Shown here: positions 1 through 7,510 of the stretch, piece after piece
How the letters are laid out: each line of letters opens with the position of its first letter
How positions within the stretch are numbered: the stretch's first letter is position 1
Origin: DATBRC01 sp036560485
GTDB lineage: Bacteria > Pseudomonadota > Gammaproteobacteria > Burkholderiales > Burkholderiaceae_D
Length of the DNA: 27,520 nt
NCBI GenBank assembly: GCA_036560485.1
Contig: DATBRC010000060.1
Coordinates: 1-27,520 of the forward strand
Direction of reading: 5' to 3'
The notes under the pieces: generated by a model
The model's input: only the letters and a program-made list of their open reading frames with translations
Database searches by the model: none
Told to the model about the DNA's origin: nothing
Made by a program: the position numbers and the translations under genes

Positions 1-1
1 T

Positions 2-70
2 TCCACCAAAAAAACCGTCAAGAAAGGAGAAACCAACCCGAAACCACAAGACTTATCCACAGAGGCATAG
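2..70 (+). pseudogene. C-terminal end of an IS21-family helper ATPase (IstB-like), cut by the window edge
   Basis: An open frame from base 2 ends at TAG 68-70 and encodes a short, lysine-rich hydrophilic tail ending in LSTEA. It lies just inside what looks like the end of an IS21-family element. In that family the ATPase gene istB is the last gene before the right end, so this is probably its C-terminus. Only 22 codons are visible, so whether the gene is intact outside the window cannot be judged. The assignment rests on position and the adjacent IS end, not on a recognised domain. Confidence 0.4.
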
Positions 71-138
71 TAATCTACGCAAAAATAGGGTGGGTCAAAT
101 TTCGATGAAAACAGTGGGTCAGTTTTAAGTGATTCTCA
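71..138. mobile_element. Right end of an IS21-like insertion sequence
   Basis: The segment carries GGGTGGGTCAAATTTCGATG followed by AACAGTGGGTCAGTTTTAAG and ends GTGATTCTCA. The repeated GTGGGTCA units and the TGAGAATCAC terminus (read outward on the minus strand) resemble the multiple terminal repeats at IS21-family ends. The similarity to flanking coding sequence stops here: a methyltransferase reading frame resumes at about 139. The exact tip, roughly 138, is inferred from the CA-3' convention. The other end and any target duplication lie outside the window. Confidence 0.6.
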
Positions 139-281
139 ACACCGCAGCCAACATCGAGCCATCGCAAACCTGATTGTGGCGCAACCCAGTCGAGGAAAGT
201 TTCGCCGGCAAGTTTGCTCCACATGCCCATGTATCTAGCGTAGGCAGCGCCGTCGTCGAAGCGGATTTGATTGGTAGTCAT
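139..281 (-). pseudogene. N-terminal fragment of a class I SAM-dependent methyltransferase, truncated by the IS
   Basis: Translation from ATG 281 gives MTTNQIRFDDGAAYARYMG... and then LRWLDVGCG, which is motif I of class I methyltransferases (the glycine-rich loop binding S-adenosylmethionine). The next residue after GCG is already out of family, and the frame runs into the IS end, so about 48 residues of an expected 200-280 remain and no catalytic domain is left. A good ribosome binding site (GGAG, 8-9 bases upstream) supports ATG 281 over the longer in-frame start at 305. It lies 46 bases downstream of the DUF1289 gene on the same strand and was probably co-transcribed with it. The substrate cannot be inferred. 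Confidence 0.7.
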
Positions 282-327
282 AGATGTTTTTCTCCGGTTG
301 TTCAATCAATTGCAAGCCGACACATTG

Positions 328-504
328 CTAGCCTTGTCTTTTCGGATAACCTTCATGCGTGATTCTTATCCAGACCTTTTCTTTTTCTTCATCCGACATC
401 ACGACCCAATTCGCTACTTCCTCCACTGTTCGCCCGCAGCCGCGGCAGACGGCATCGAATGTGGTTGAGCACACTGCGATGCAAGGTGTATCTGGTCTAT
501 TCAT
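328..504 (-). CDS. Small DUF1289 family protein
   Basis: This 58-residue frame starts at ATG 504 and begins MNRPDTPCIAVCSTTFDAVC. It continues CRGCGRTVEEVANW and then MSDEEKEKVW. The spaced cysteines (CIAVC, then CRGCGRT), the W after the helix, and the MSDEE..VW tail are the hallmark of DUF1289, a family of short probably metal-binding proteins often encoded beside other genes and without a settled function. Length is typical for the family. No strong Shine-Dalgarno is visible upstream (only CTCTC then an A-run). It precedes the truncated methyltransferase and could once have formed an operon with it. The family call is secure; the role is unknown. Confidence 0.8.
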   Translation of the reverse strand: MNRPDTPCIAVCSTTFDAVCRGCGRTVEEVANWVVMSDEEKEKVWIRITHEGYPKRQG

Positions 505-551
505 TTTTTTGAGAGTTGTTAATGGGCTTCCTTGGTTGAAGATTGTAGACG

Positions 552-583
552 AAAAAAAGCCCGCAAACTTTTACGTTGCAGGC
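552..583 (-). terminator. Rho-independent terminator, minus strand
   Basis: Read on the minus strand, GCCTGCAA and TTTGCGGGC form an 8-bp arm pair with one mismatch around a 9-base loop, followed by seven T residues (plus-strand A-run 552-558). It lies between the efflux-pump remnant and the DUF1289 gene, so it would separate those minus-strand units. Confidence 0.65.
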
Positions 584-642
584 GAAGTCTCTGACAATAG
601 GGAGAGAGAGACGATTCAATATAAAAGAAATTTACCTTTAGG

Positions 643-666
643 AAAATGCCATAAATATGGCATTTT
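643..666. terminator. Bidirectional terminator-like palindrome
   Basis: AAAATGCCAT and ATGGCATTTT form a perfect 10-bp inverted repeat around AAAT, with A-tracts on one side and T-tracts on the other, so it could terminate either strand. Its core ATGCCATAAATATGGCAT (646-663) recurs identically at 16682-16699. Confidence 0.6.
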
Positions 667-765
667 TGTACTCGTTTCAGAGATGAATGTTAGTTGATTT
701 GTAAAAAAATAAATTATTTCTGTATTTAATATTTCCTGCCATAAAAATATTGCCTAATACATTAC

Positions 766-1110
766 ATCCGGTTATGTGGTGGTGTTCTTCTCTCTTTGAG
801 CAAGCGTATTGAGTAGACCATCCAGCTAATCACGCCAAACTCGGCCGACACACCTGCCAACGCAATGAAGCCGACACCGCTTGCGACAGACAGGTTGTGA
901 CCCAATAACCATAACAGCCGGATGCTGCTTGCCAATGCAAACGGCAAGGTGGCCATGATCAGCGCTGCTTCATCGAAGCGTTTGAATGTCAGATACAACA
1001 GTAAGAAAATGATCAATCCGGATCATGGCTACGTCGCCCAGACGGATTTGTGCAGCGCGCTCGGTCAGTATCGGCAACTGCCGCAACTTTCAGAAGGACT
1101 TCAATGCCGA
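766..1110 (-). pseudogene. Remnant of a CusA/SilA-type heavy-metal RND efflux pump
   Basis: One frame reads LRQLPILTERAAQIRLGDVA, matching the periplasmic segment of CusA/CzcA-type pumps just before the sixth-to-twelfth helix region. A shifted frame then reads IIFLLLYLTFKRFDEA, followed by PFALASSIRLLWLLG and NLSVASGVGFIALAGVSAEF, which is the C-terminal transmembrane block. The stretch normally between these two parts is missing, the frames do not join, a stop interrupts the upstream part, and the end is out of family. Intact pumps have about 1040 residues. This is therefore a decayed leftover of a Cu(I)/Ag(I) or related cation exporter. No partner cusB/cusC sequence is seen. Confidence 0.7.
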
Positions 1111-1184
1111 TATTGAAAAATTTGATTTGAATCAAGCGATTTTTAAATTACAGTGAGAACATATTCCAATAACTCAAGCCGCCT

Positions 1185-2099
1185 ATGTCAATTTCCAAAA
1201 AACTTCCTCCGCTGCTCGATCTTCAGTTGAAGTTGCATGGATTGCTGAAACGCCCGGAGCCGGCCAATTTTCTATCGCAACTGACTTTGCTCGAAAGCCA
1301 GTTGGTTGAGCATCTAGCCACCAGTTCGGATGGCGTGCTGCTGACCCTGGTTGATTTCGCCAGCAAAGAACTTCAGCAATATAGTTCGACCCACGCAATG
1401 CTCGTGACAACGCTATCCCATCTCGGCGGCATGCAGATTGAAAGTTGGGATGAAGCACAGCGCCAGGCACTCCGGTTTGCGGCGATGACAATGAATATCA
1501 GCATGATGGATTTGCAGGACACCTTGTCGCAGCAATCGTCTGCTTTGACCGATGAGCAAAAGACGCAGATCGCATCACATCCGATACGTTCGGAAGAAAT
1601 GCTGCGATCGCTCGGCTGCACCGAAGCGCTGTGGCTGGAATCGGTTCGACGCCACCATGAAGCCGAACCCGGCGCACTCGCCGCGCGCCAACCGGCGTCG
1701 CAAATTGCCCGCATGATTCAACGTGCAGATGTGTTCGCTTCACGCATCAGCCCGCGCAAGAATCGCGCTGCACTGTCGGCATCTGCGGCGGCGCAAGTAG
1801 CGTACCTGGATGAAAAGCACAATCCTGACGAGGCCGGCGCTGCGTTAATCAAGGCAGTCGGCATCTATCCGCCGGGCTGCTGGGTTGGGCTCGGCAGCGG
1901 GGAAATCGCAATGGTATTGAAGCGCGGTGAAAAAGCCCATTGCCCACTGGTTGCAGCGCTGGTCGGTTCGGATGGTTTGCCGCTGGCAATGCCGCGCTTG
2001 CGCGATACGCAACAAGCGCCGTATGGCATCAGCGTCAGCATTGCGCCGGACAAGATCAAATTTCGTCCTCGCCTGGATACTTTGCTGCACATGCTCTAG
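1185..2099 (+). CDS. Degenerate HD-GYP-like protein
   Basis: This is a 304-residue soluble protein with no signal peptide or membrane segment. Residues about 60-200 resemble the HD-GYP phosphodiesterase fold: a THAMLV helix start, ALTDEQKTQIASHPIRSEEM around the conserved HP, and VRRHHE. The metal-binding HD doublet is replaced (AAMTMNIS), and the HHE is followed by EAEPG rather than the GxGYP signature. Loss of these residues suggests it no longer hydrolyses cyclic di-GMP and may act as a binding or scaffold protein. The C-terminal 90 residues form a beta-rich segment (YPPGCWVGLGSGEIAMVLKR) of the kind that follows HD-GYP domains in Oxalobacteraceae proteins. The ATG at 1185 has no clear ribosome binding site. 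It is probably a single-gene transcript. Confidence 0.65.
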   Translation: MSISKKLPPLLDLQLKLHGLLKRPEPANFLSQLTLLESQLVEHLATSSDGVLLTLVDFASKELQQYSSTHAMLVTTLSHLGGMQIESWDEAQRQALRFAAMTMNISMMDLQDTLSQQSSALTDEQKTQIASHPIRSEEMLRSLGCTEALWLESVRRHHEAEPGALAARQPASQIARMIQRADVFASRISPRKNRAALSASAAAQVAYLDEKHNPDEAGAALIKAVGIYPPGCWVGLGSGEIAMVLKRGEKAHCPLVAALVGSDGLPLAMPRLRDTQQAPYGISVSIAPDKIKFRPRLDTLLHML

Positions 2100-2120
2100 T
2101 AGACCATCCAGTTCTACTAG
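2096..2120 (+). terminator. Hairpin at the stop codon of the HD-GYP-like gene
   Basis: CTAGTAGA and TCTACTAG form a perfect 8-bp stem around a 9-base loop and include the TAG stop codon. No T-tract follows directly, so it may protect the 3' end rather than terminate. About 80 bases on, a weak CATT/AATG stem with a T-run occurs at 2196-2218. Nothing else is evident in 2121-2355. Confidence 0.4.
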
Positions 2121-2355
2121 GACTCATTAAATTTGAAATATGAACATGCTGAATCGATATTGAGCGTAATAAATTCTTTATTAGGCAACTGCTTAATCAT
2201 TGCTTAATGGGTTTTTTTATACTTTCAAAATGATGTATTTCGATTCGCCATCATAGTGCTTCCCCAACAAAGAAACCAAAGTTGACGCCTAGGGTCTAAT
2301 TTTTTTGCACAGAATCGAGTCTTATGTCCAGCTCACGATGACTATGGAGAACGCC

Positions 2356-3309
2356 GTGATTTCATCAAGCATACCTCGTCATTCGAACAATGCGGAGTAT
2401 TGGCCGGCGTTACCATACGAAGATTGGAAAGAAACCTGCACAACGCTGCATATGTGGACGCAGATTGTCGGCAAGATACGACGCGTTCAGACACCGTGGA
2501 TCAATCATTCCTGGCATGTCGCGCTTTATCTTACGGCTCGAGGCATGACGACATCGCCCATTCCATACAGGAATCGCACCTTCCAAATTGATTTCGACTT
2601 TATTGAACATCGTCTCCTGATTCAAACCAGTGATGCGATGACCAGAGTGATGCGCCTTGAACCGCGCTCGGTCGCTGATTTTTATCGAGAGTTTTTTTCG
2701 CAACTCTCTTCTCTTGGTCTGGACATCAAGATCTATCCTGTACCCAACGAAGTTATCAATGCGATCCCGTTCGAGCAAGACACGCTACATGCATCTTATG
2801 ATGCAGAATATGTTAACCGCTTCTGGTGTGCCTTGCTGCAGGCAGATCGCGTGTTCAAACAATTCCGCAGCGGCTTCGTCGGGAAGAGCAGCCCGGTGCA
2901 TTTTTTCTGGGGCAGCTTCGACCTTGCGGTGACGCGTTTTTCAGGACATACAGCGCCTGAACATCCGGGCGGCATACCCAATTGTCCGGACTGGGTGATG
3001 CGCGAAGCATACTCGCACGAAGTCAGCAGCTGTGGCTTCTGGCCCGGCAATGAGGCGATGCCTTATCCGGCGTTCTATGCATACGCGTATCCGGCGCCGC
3101 AAGGGTATGGCACAAGGCGAGTTCGTCCTGACAGTGCCAGTTACAACACCGCATTCGGCGAATTCATTCTTGCTTACGACGATGTGCGACAGACCGATTC
3201 ACCGGATGCGACACTGCTTGCGTTCTTGCAGGATACCTATGAAGCAGCCGCAGACTTGAGTGCATGGGATCGAGCGGCGCTTGAGCGGACGGCATTCCCA
3301 GTCCGATAG
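2356..3309 (+). CDS. DUF5996 family protein
   Basis: About 317 residues. The N-terminal block YWPALPYEDWKETCTTLHMW with IVGKIR, followed by TARGMTTSPIPY and FQIDFDFIEHRL, is the DUF5996 signature. Conserved histidine- and tryptophan-rich stretches (PVHFFWGSFDLAVTRFSG, SHEVSSCGFWPG, PAFYAYAYPAPQG) continue to the C-terminus. No enzyme activity has been established for the family that I know of. The start is ambiguous: the frame is open from TTG 2305, with ATG at 2338 and 2344, but GTG 2356 is preceded by GGAG at a six-base spacing, so I prefer it. It stands alone, convergent with the histidine kinase gene 48 bases downstream. Confidence 0.75.
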   Translation: MISSSIPRHSNNAEYWPALPYEDWKETCTTLHMWTQIVGKIRRVQTPWINHSWHVALYLTARGMTTSPIPYRNRTFQIDFDFIEHRLLIQTSDAMTRVMRLEPRSVADFYREFFSQLSSLGLDIKIYPVPNEVINAIPFEQDTLHASYDAEYVNRFWCALLQADRVFKQFRSGFVGKSSPVHFFWGSFDLAVTRFSGHTAPEHPGGIPNCPDWVMREAYSHEVSSCGFWPGNEAMPYPAFYAYAYPAPQGYGTRRVRPDSASYNTAFGEFILAYDDVRQTDSPDATLLAFLQDTYEAAADLSAWDRAALERTAFPVR

Positions 3310-3357
3310 TTGGATTGAAATGCTCGGCAAATTGGTTAAAGTGCCGGCAACAAAAAA

Positions 3358-4536
3358 TCATTGCCGCTTCGACTTCAGTTCCAGTGTAAATGTGCTTCCC
3401 TTGCCATATTCACTCTCAAACGATAAGCGTCCATTAATCAGGTGTGAGAGTTTTTTGCACAGATACAGTCCGAGGCCGGTTCCTTCGTGGCGCCTGGTTG
3501 AGCTTGAATCAATTTGCATGAATGCCTGGAAAAGTTTTGACTGGTTTGCTGATTGAATGCCGATTCCGGTATCGATCACTTTGAATTTGGTAATGACATA
3601 TCCATTTTCACACTGCTGATTCACCTGAATCGTGATGCTTCCTGATTCTGTAAACTTGATTGAGTTGTTCACAAGATTTAGCATTATCTGTTTCAGTGAA
3701 CGCCGATCAGTGCTCGCCAAAGTTGGATCGGCAGGCATATCAATCTTGAACATCAATCCTTTTTGTTGTGCCATGACATGCAGTGTTTCATGCACTTCCT
3801 CTATGACATCCTGGCATACCACTGAAGCCATCACCAATTCAACTTGGCCTGCTTCAATCTTTGCGACATCAAGCAGATCATTGATCAGGGACAGTAGATG
3901 ATGTGCACTAATCTGAATCGTATGGAGCTGCTTATTCTGATCAGCTGTCAGCGGGCCCGGTAACTTCATCAGCAGTGTACCGGTAAAACCGATGATGGCA
4001 TTAAGCGGCGTACGTAATTCATGCGACATGCCGGCGAGAAAACGGTCTTTTGCCAGGTTGGCATTTTTCAACTCTATGTTTTTTTGGTACAGGTGTTCCT
4101 CTATCTTTTCGCGCTCGATGATTTCGGATTGTAATTGTTGATTGATATTTTTTAACTTCGATGGGCTCGGCAAGGAAAGTGCCATCGGAACGAGTTTAAT
4201 CAATAAAAAAGCCGTTGGTATCGATGCCAATGCAGTGATCGCCTTGATGCCGCCGGAGAGCCAGTAAGTCGGATGCCAGACATTCCATATTTCCATTAGA
4301 TGAGTCGTTCCACAGGCCAGGATGAAAACTGCAAAACAAATATACATCCAGTCAAATTCCAGATCTTTGCGTTGCCGGACAAAGTAGATCAAGGTAATGG
4401 GAATTGAAAAATAAGACAGCGCAATGAGGGTATCGGAAATGACGTGCAGCCAAAGTACGCCAGGTTGCCACATATAACAATGCCCATGCGGAATGAACCC
4501 ATCTGCAGAAAAAATCGTGGCGATTAAATCGAACAT
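3358..4536 (-). CDS. Sensor histidine kinase with ethylene-receptor-type membrane domain
   Basis: About 392 residues from ATG 4536, which has GGAG five bases upstream; the longer frame to 4557 begins with TTG. Residues 25-120 hold three hydrophobic helices matching the ethylene-binding domain of plant ETR1. They include SDTLIALSYFSIPITLIYFV and FAVFILACGTTHLMEIW. D35, Y42, I45, P46, I72, C75 and H79 correspond to ETR1 D25, Y32, I35, P36, I62, C65 and H69 with a constant offset of ten, so the Cu(I) and ethylene ligands are all present. A short coiled coil (125-165) leads straight to the HisKA H-box FLAGMSHELRTPLNAIIGF (H172). The N-box (LVNNSIKFTESGSI), G1 (DTGIG) and G2 (GTGLGLYL) make the ATPase domain complete. 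There is no GAF or receiver domain and no response regulator nearby. It lies 60 bases downstream of the MORN-C13 gene on the same strand. Confidence 0.88.
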   Translation of the reverse strand: MFDLIATIFSADGFIPHGHCYMWQPGVLWLHVISDTLIALSYFSIPITLIYFVRQRKDLEFDWMYICFAVFILACGTTHLMEIWNVWHPTYWLSGGIKAITALASIPTAFLLIKLVPMALSLPSPSKLKNINQQLQSEIIEREKIEEHLYQKNIELKNANLAKDRFLAGMSHELRTPLNAIIGFTGTLLMKLPGPLTADQNKQLHTIQISAHHLLSLINDLLDVAKIEAGQVELVMASVVCQDVIEEVHETLHVMAQQKGLMFKIDMPADPTLASTDRRSLKQIMLNLVNNSIKFTESGSITIQVNQQCENGYVITKFKVIDTGIGIQSANQSKLFQAFMQIDSSSTRRHEGTGLGLYLCKKLSHLINGRLSFESEYGKGSTFTLELKSKRQ

Positions 4537-4596
4537 GGAGTCTCCATGAGTGCTCAAATAATACCAAACGTGAATTTTTTTGTTTCTGCTTTTATC

Positions 4597-6549
4597 TTAT
4601 TTTTTGTCCGCAGCATCTGCTCGCAAGGATGGTTTCGTATCGCTTGGCAGAGATGCTGATTTAATCTGCGCATGCCACCGTTTCAGATAATCGTCAATCA
4701 ATGCGGCATGATATATCTGCGGCTCCGAGTGGCTGTCTTCTTCATCTTTTTCATCCGCTTTATCTCCGGCTTTTTCACTCTTCTTGGCATCCTCTGTTTC
4801 CCATCTTGCGATCAAAGCCTTGGCCTTGCCGAAGGCTTCACTAAAAGACGCACTATTCGGCAACGATTCCTTGAAAAACGCTTTACCGAAGTAAGTGAAA
4901 TCATTTTCATCCGCACATCCGAAAGAGGTGCGGTCGTGCCGTGCTGCTGTGATCACCATCGTATGGTCATCCTTGAGCGGATCGATGAAACCGCCCGAAT
5001 AACAAGCCGAGACAACCACGACCTTCCAGCGTATGCCGGTCTCTTTCAGCAATTTTCCCAATTCGTTTGCTTCGAGATTACGCAAATCCATACCGTTTTG
5101 GTCCAGCGAGAATTCATGCGTCCTTGACCCGTGACTGGTCAAAAACAAGAACAGGATGTCATGTTCCTTGTCCATCTTGTTTGCGATCGCCATCAGGCTT
5201 TCATGAATGCTGGTGACCGTTGCCATCGGTGCATTCGCAACGGTATTGCGGCTGTTGACCAGTATCATCGATCGTCCCTGCGTTCCGAAATCGCGATCAA
5301 ACTGTTTTCTGACGAACTCCGTCTCGCGATGAAATACTTCTTGCGCACCATCGCCGCCAATCGCCAATAGATATAGATTGATCTCGCCCGGTTTATGCGG
5401 TGCGATTGCTGCCAGCGTTTTGTCCAGCAAGGTGCGCTGGTTATACAAAGCTGTTTCGACGTTGATCTTCGTCTGCTTCAGAGCTTCCTTGTTTTCAAAT
5501 ACGCCGTAATTCCAAGTGCCACTGTCTTTGGTGCGTCCATCCTTTTGCGGTGTTGCATATACAAGTGTGCCTTGCCCATCGTACACACCGTATTTGAAAC
5601 TGCCTTTGTACTCGTCGCCATTGGCCAATCGGTAAGTGCCCGGTCCTTCGAATCGCCAATCCTTGAATTCGCCGTCGTAGCGTCTTCCGTCCTTACCGAT
5701 GACCTGGCCTTTTCCAGTCATCTCGCCATCGATAAACGTGCCTTGATAGACATTTCCCTTTGCGTCGGTATAGGTGCCCGCGCCATCAAAACGCCATTTT
5801 TTGAAAGAGCCTACATAGCGGGCACCGTCCTTGCGTTGATAGACGCCATTTCCCTCGAATACGCCGTGAACAAAGTCGCCTTCGTAAAATAGACCATCAG
5901 GGTATTCAAAACGCCCTTTGCCTTGATAGCTGCCATCGACGAATTCGCCTGAATACTTGCGTCCGTTCTTGTACTTGACTTCACCTTTGCCGGAGAATTT
6001 TCCCTTCTTGAATTCACCGACATATTCCTCATCGTCGGTAGTCCATTTGCCTTGTCCATCGTATAAACCGTTAACAAATGAACCAACATAGAGCTGATCC
6101 TTGGATACCTGGTAGCGCCCTTCTCCATTGAAATTGCCGTCGGTGAAATGTCCGGTATAGACGCCGCCATCCGAATAGACCAAGCGTCCTTCACCATTCA
6201 TCAACCCATTCTTGTAATCGCCCTCATATGTAACGCCGCTGTTTGAACGGTATTTTCCTTTACCGGACATTAACCCCTTATCAAATTCGCCCTCGAATTG
6301 CGCACCGTTCGCCCATTCCAGTTTTCCATGTCCTTGTAACTTGCCGTCGACAAGTTGGCCGTGATATTGAGCGCCATCGGGTGTAATTGCATCTGGAGGG
6401 GATGATGTTGCGGCTCGGGTGCAGAGGTGCAAACCTATACCGGAAATGAATACGGTGGTAACGATTGCCGTAATGAAGGTTCGGTTGCTAAGGGTCCTGA
6501 TGAATTTTTTATTGATCATTTGTATGTGTTTTCGAAATAATTCTGCCAT
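4597..6549 (-). CDS. MORN-repeat protein with C-terminal C13 (legumain/caspase-like) peptidase domain
   Basis: 650 residues. An N-terminal membrane segment or signal anchor (FITAIVTTVFISGIGLHL, about 25-42) suggests periplasmic exposure. Residues about 58-365 are twelve or thirteen MORN repeats of the YxGxFxxGxxxGxG type (for example YEGDYKNGLMNGEG). After a helical linker, residues about 395-600 carry a caspase-hemoglobinase fold domain of peptidase family C13. It has a catalytic His in FLFLTSHGSRTHE (H473) and a Cys in VVVVSACYSGGF (C516), followed by MVITAARHDRTSFGC. A charged low-complexity tail (EKAGDKADEKDEEDSHS) ends the protein. The start may be ATG 6549 or ATG 6519; neither has a strong ribosome binding site. 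The histidine kinase gene follows. Proteolytic activity and target are inferred, not shown. Confidence 0.85.
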   Translation of the reverse strand: MAELFRKHIQMINKKFIRTLSNRTFITAIVTTVFISGIGLHLCTRAATSSPPDAITPDGAQYHGQLVDGKLQGHGKLEWANGAQFEGEFDKGLMSGKGKYRSNSGVTYEGDYKNGLMNGEGRLVYSDGGVYTGHFTDGNFNGEGRYQVSKDQLYVGSFVNGLYDGQGKWTTDDEEYVGEFKKGKFSGKGEVKYKNGRKYSGEFVDGSYQGKGRFEYPDGLFYEGDFVHGVFEGNGVYQRKDGARYVGSFKKWRFDGAGTYTDAKGNVYQGTFIDGEMTGKGQVIGKDGRRYDGEFKDWRFEGPGTYRLANGDEYKGSFKYGVYDGQGTLVYATPQKDGRTKDSGTWNYGVFENKEALKQTKINVETALYNQRTLLDKTLAAIAPHKPGEINLYLLAIGGDGAQEVFHRETEFVRKQFDRDFGTQGRSMILVNSRNTVANAPMATVTSIHESLMAIANKMDKEHDILFLFLTSHGSRTHEFSLDQNGMDLRNLEANELGKLLKETGIRWKVVVVSACYSGGFIDPLKDDHTMVITAARHDRTSFGCADENDFTYFGKAFFKESLPNSASFSEAFGKAKALIARWETEDAKKSEKAGDKADEKDEEDSHSEPQIYHAALIDDYLKRWHAQIKSASLPSDTKPSLRADAADKK

Positions 6550-6648
6550 TGAATTTTCACAGCATGCGGCGCAATGCGTTTTGCTTATTAAACTAAGAAG
6601 TAATCATGTGTCTAATGCAATATAGCCGAGAATTGCTTTTTGGCATAT

Positions 6649-6662
6649 CCCATATTTATGGG
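6649..6662. other. Small palindrome in the divergent region before the Mut7-C gene
   Basis: CCCATATTTATGGG is a perfect 6-bp dyad with a two-base centre, located between the divergent MORN-C13 and Mut7-C genes. It could be a regulator site or part of a promoter; there is no T-tract. It resembles, but is not identical to, the ATGCCATAAATATGGCAT palindromes elsewhere. Confidence 0.3.
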
Positions 6663-6723
6663 AAGCCAATTTGCGCTATGCATCATGCTTCTCTAAGATT
6701 ATGAACACCAATGAAAGCACAAC

Positions 6724-7473
6724 ATGGTCACCGCAACATTCCAATTCTACGAAGAACTAAACACATTCTTGCCGCCCGAACGGCGCAAGCGCGCATTCGA
6801 TAGCGTGTGTGCGCAAGCGGCGACCGCCAAGCACATGATCGAGGCGCTTGGCGTGCCGCACACTGAGGTTGAACTGGTATTGGTCAATGGCGAATCGGTC
6901 GGTTTCGACCGGCTGCTGCAGGATGGCGACCGGGTTGCCGTCTATCCCAAGTTTGAAGCGCTTGATGTCACGCCGCTGTTGCGCGTGCGTGATACACCAC
7001 TTCGCACCATCCACTTCATCGCCGATGCACATCTGGGCGGCCTCGCGCATTTGCTGCGGATGGCTGGCTTCGATACGCTTTACGACAATCATTATCACGA
7101 TAGCGAGATTGCTGCACTCGCGGAAAAGGAAGATCGGATCGTCCTTACGCGCGATCGTGAACTTCTCAAGCGCCGCACGATCACGCATGGATGTTATGTG
7201 CATGCGCTCAAGCCGGCTGAGCAGTTCAAGGAAATTTTTGAGCGGATGGATCTGGCGCGCAGTGTACGGCCCTTCACGCTTTGCTTGCATTGCAACGCAC
7301 CTTTGCGGACAGTCGACAAGGCGCTGGTTGAAGATCGATTGCCGCCGAAAGTGCGTCAGCATCATCAGCGCTTCAGCACCTGCGATGTGTGTCATCGCGT
7401 GTTTTGGGAAGGCACGCATTGGCGTAGCATGCAAGCGTTATTGGATGAAGTGATGAAAACAAAATCATCTTGA
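6724..7473 (+). CDS. Mut7-C RNase domain protein with N-terminal ubiquitin-like domain
   Basis: 249 residues. Residues 1-85 form the ubiquitin-like beta-grasp module typical of this family (VTATFQFYEELNTFLPPERR ... LVNGESVGFDRLLQDGDRVAVYP). Residues about 95-245 are the Mut7-C PIN-fold RNase domain. FIADAHLGGLAHLLRMAGFD, DSEIAALA and RIVLTRDRELL carry the expected acidic residues. A zinc ribbon with two CxxC pairs follows (CLHC about 194 and CDVC about 222). The predicted role is RNA degradation or processing; bacterial members are poorly characterised. Start ATG 6724 lies at the N-terminus expected for the beta-grasp module. It is convergent with the AceE gene, 37 bases away. A decayed partial copy occurs at about 10927-11021. 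Confidence 0.88.
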   Translation: MVTATFQFYEELNTFLPPERRKRAFDSVCAQAATAKHMIEALGVPHTEVELVLVNGESVGFDRLLQDGDRVAVYPKFEALDVTPLLRVRDTPLRTIHFIADAHLGGLAHLLRMAGFDTLYDNHYHDSEIAALAEKEDRIVLTRDRELLKRRTITHGCYVHALKPAEQFKEIFERMDLARSVRPFTLCLHCNAPLRTVDKALVEDRLPPKVRQHHQRFSTCDVCHRVFWEGTHWRSMQALLDEVMKTKSS

Positions 7474-7510
7474 TTGTATCTGATTGAGATAGGCCATCTT
7501 CGATCCTGTA

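Noticed and set aside
54..62. DnaA-box-like TTATCCACA here and again near 21404
   Set aside because: Two isolated boxes 21 kb apart, one inside a coding tail; no cluster, no AT-rich unwinding region and no dnaA/dnaN/gyrB nearby, so not an origin.
359..697. Plus-strand frame of 112 codons
   Set aside because: It is antisense to the DUF1289 gene and runs through two terminator hairpins; no ribosome binding site or family.
812..825. AGTAGACCATCCAG shared with 2098-2111
   Set aside because: A 14-base identity is about what chance predicts for a window of this size, and the contexts are unrelated.
5395..5892. Long plus-strand frame of 165 codons antisense to the MORN region
   Set aside because: Repeat-rich coding sequence on the other strand produces long shadow frames; no ribosome binding site and no recognisable domain.
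6757..7434. 225-codon minus-strand frame opposite the Mut7-C gene
   Set aside because: It is a shadow of the plus-strand gene, which has clear domains and zinc ligands.
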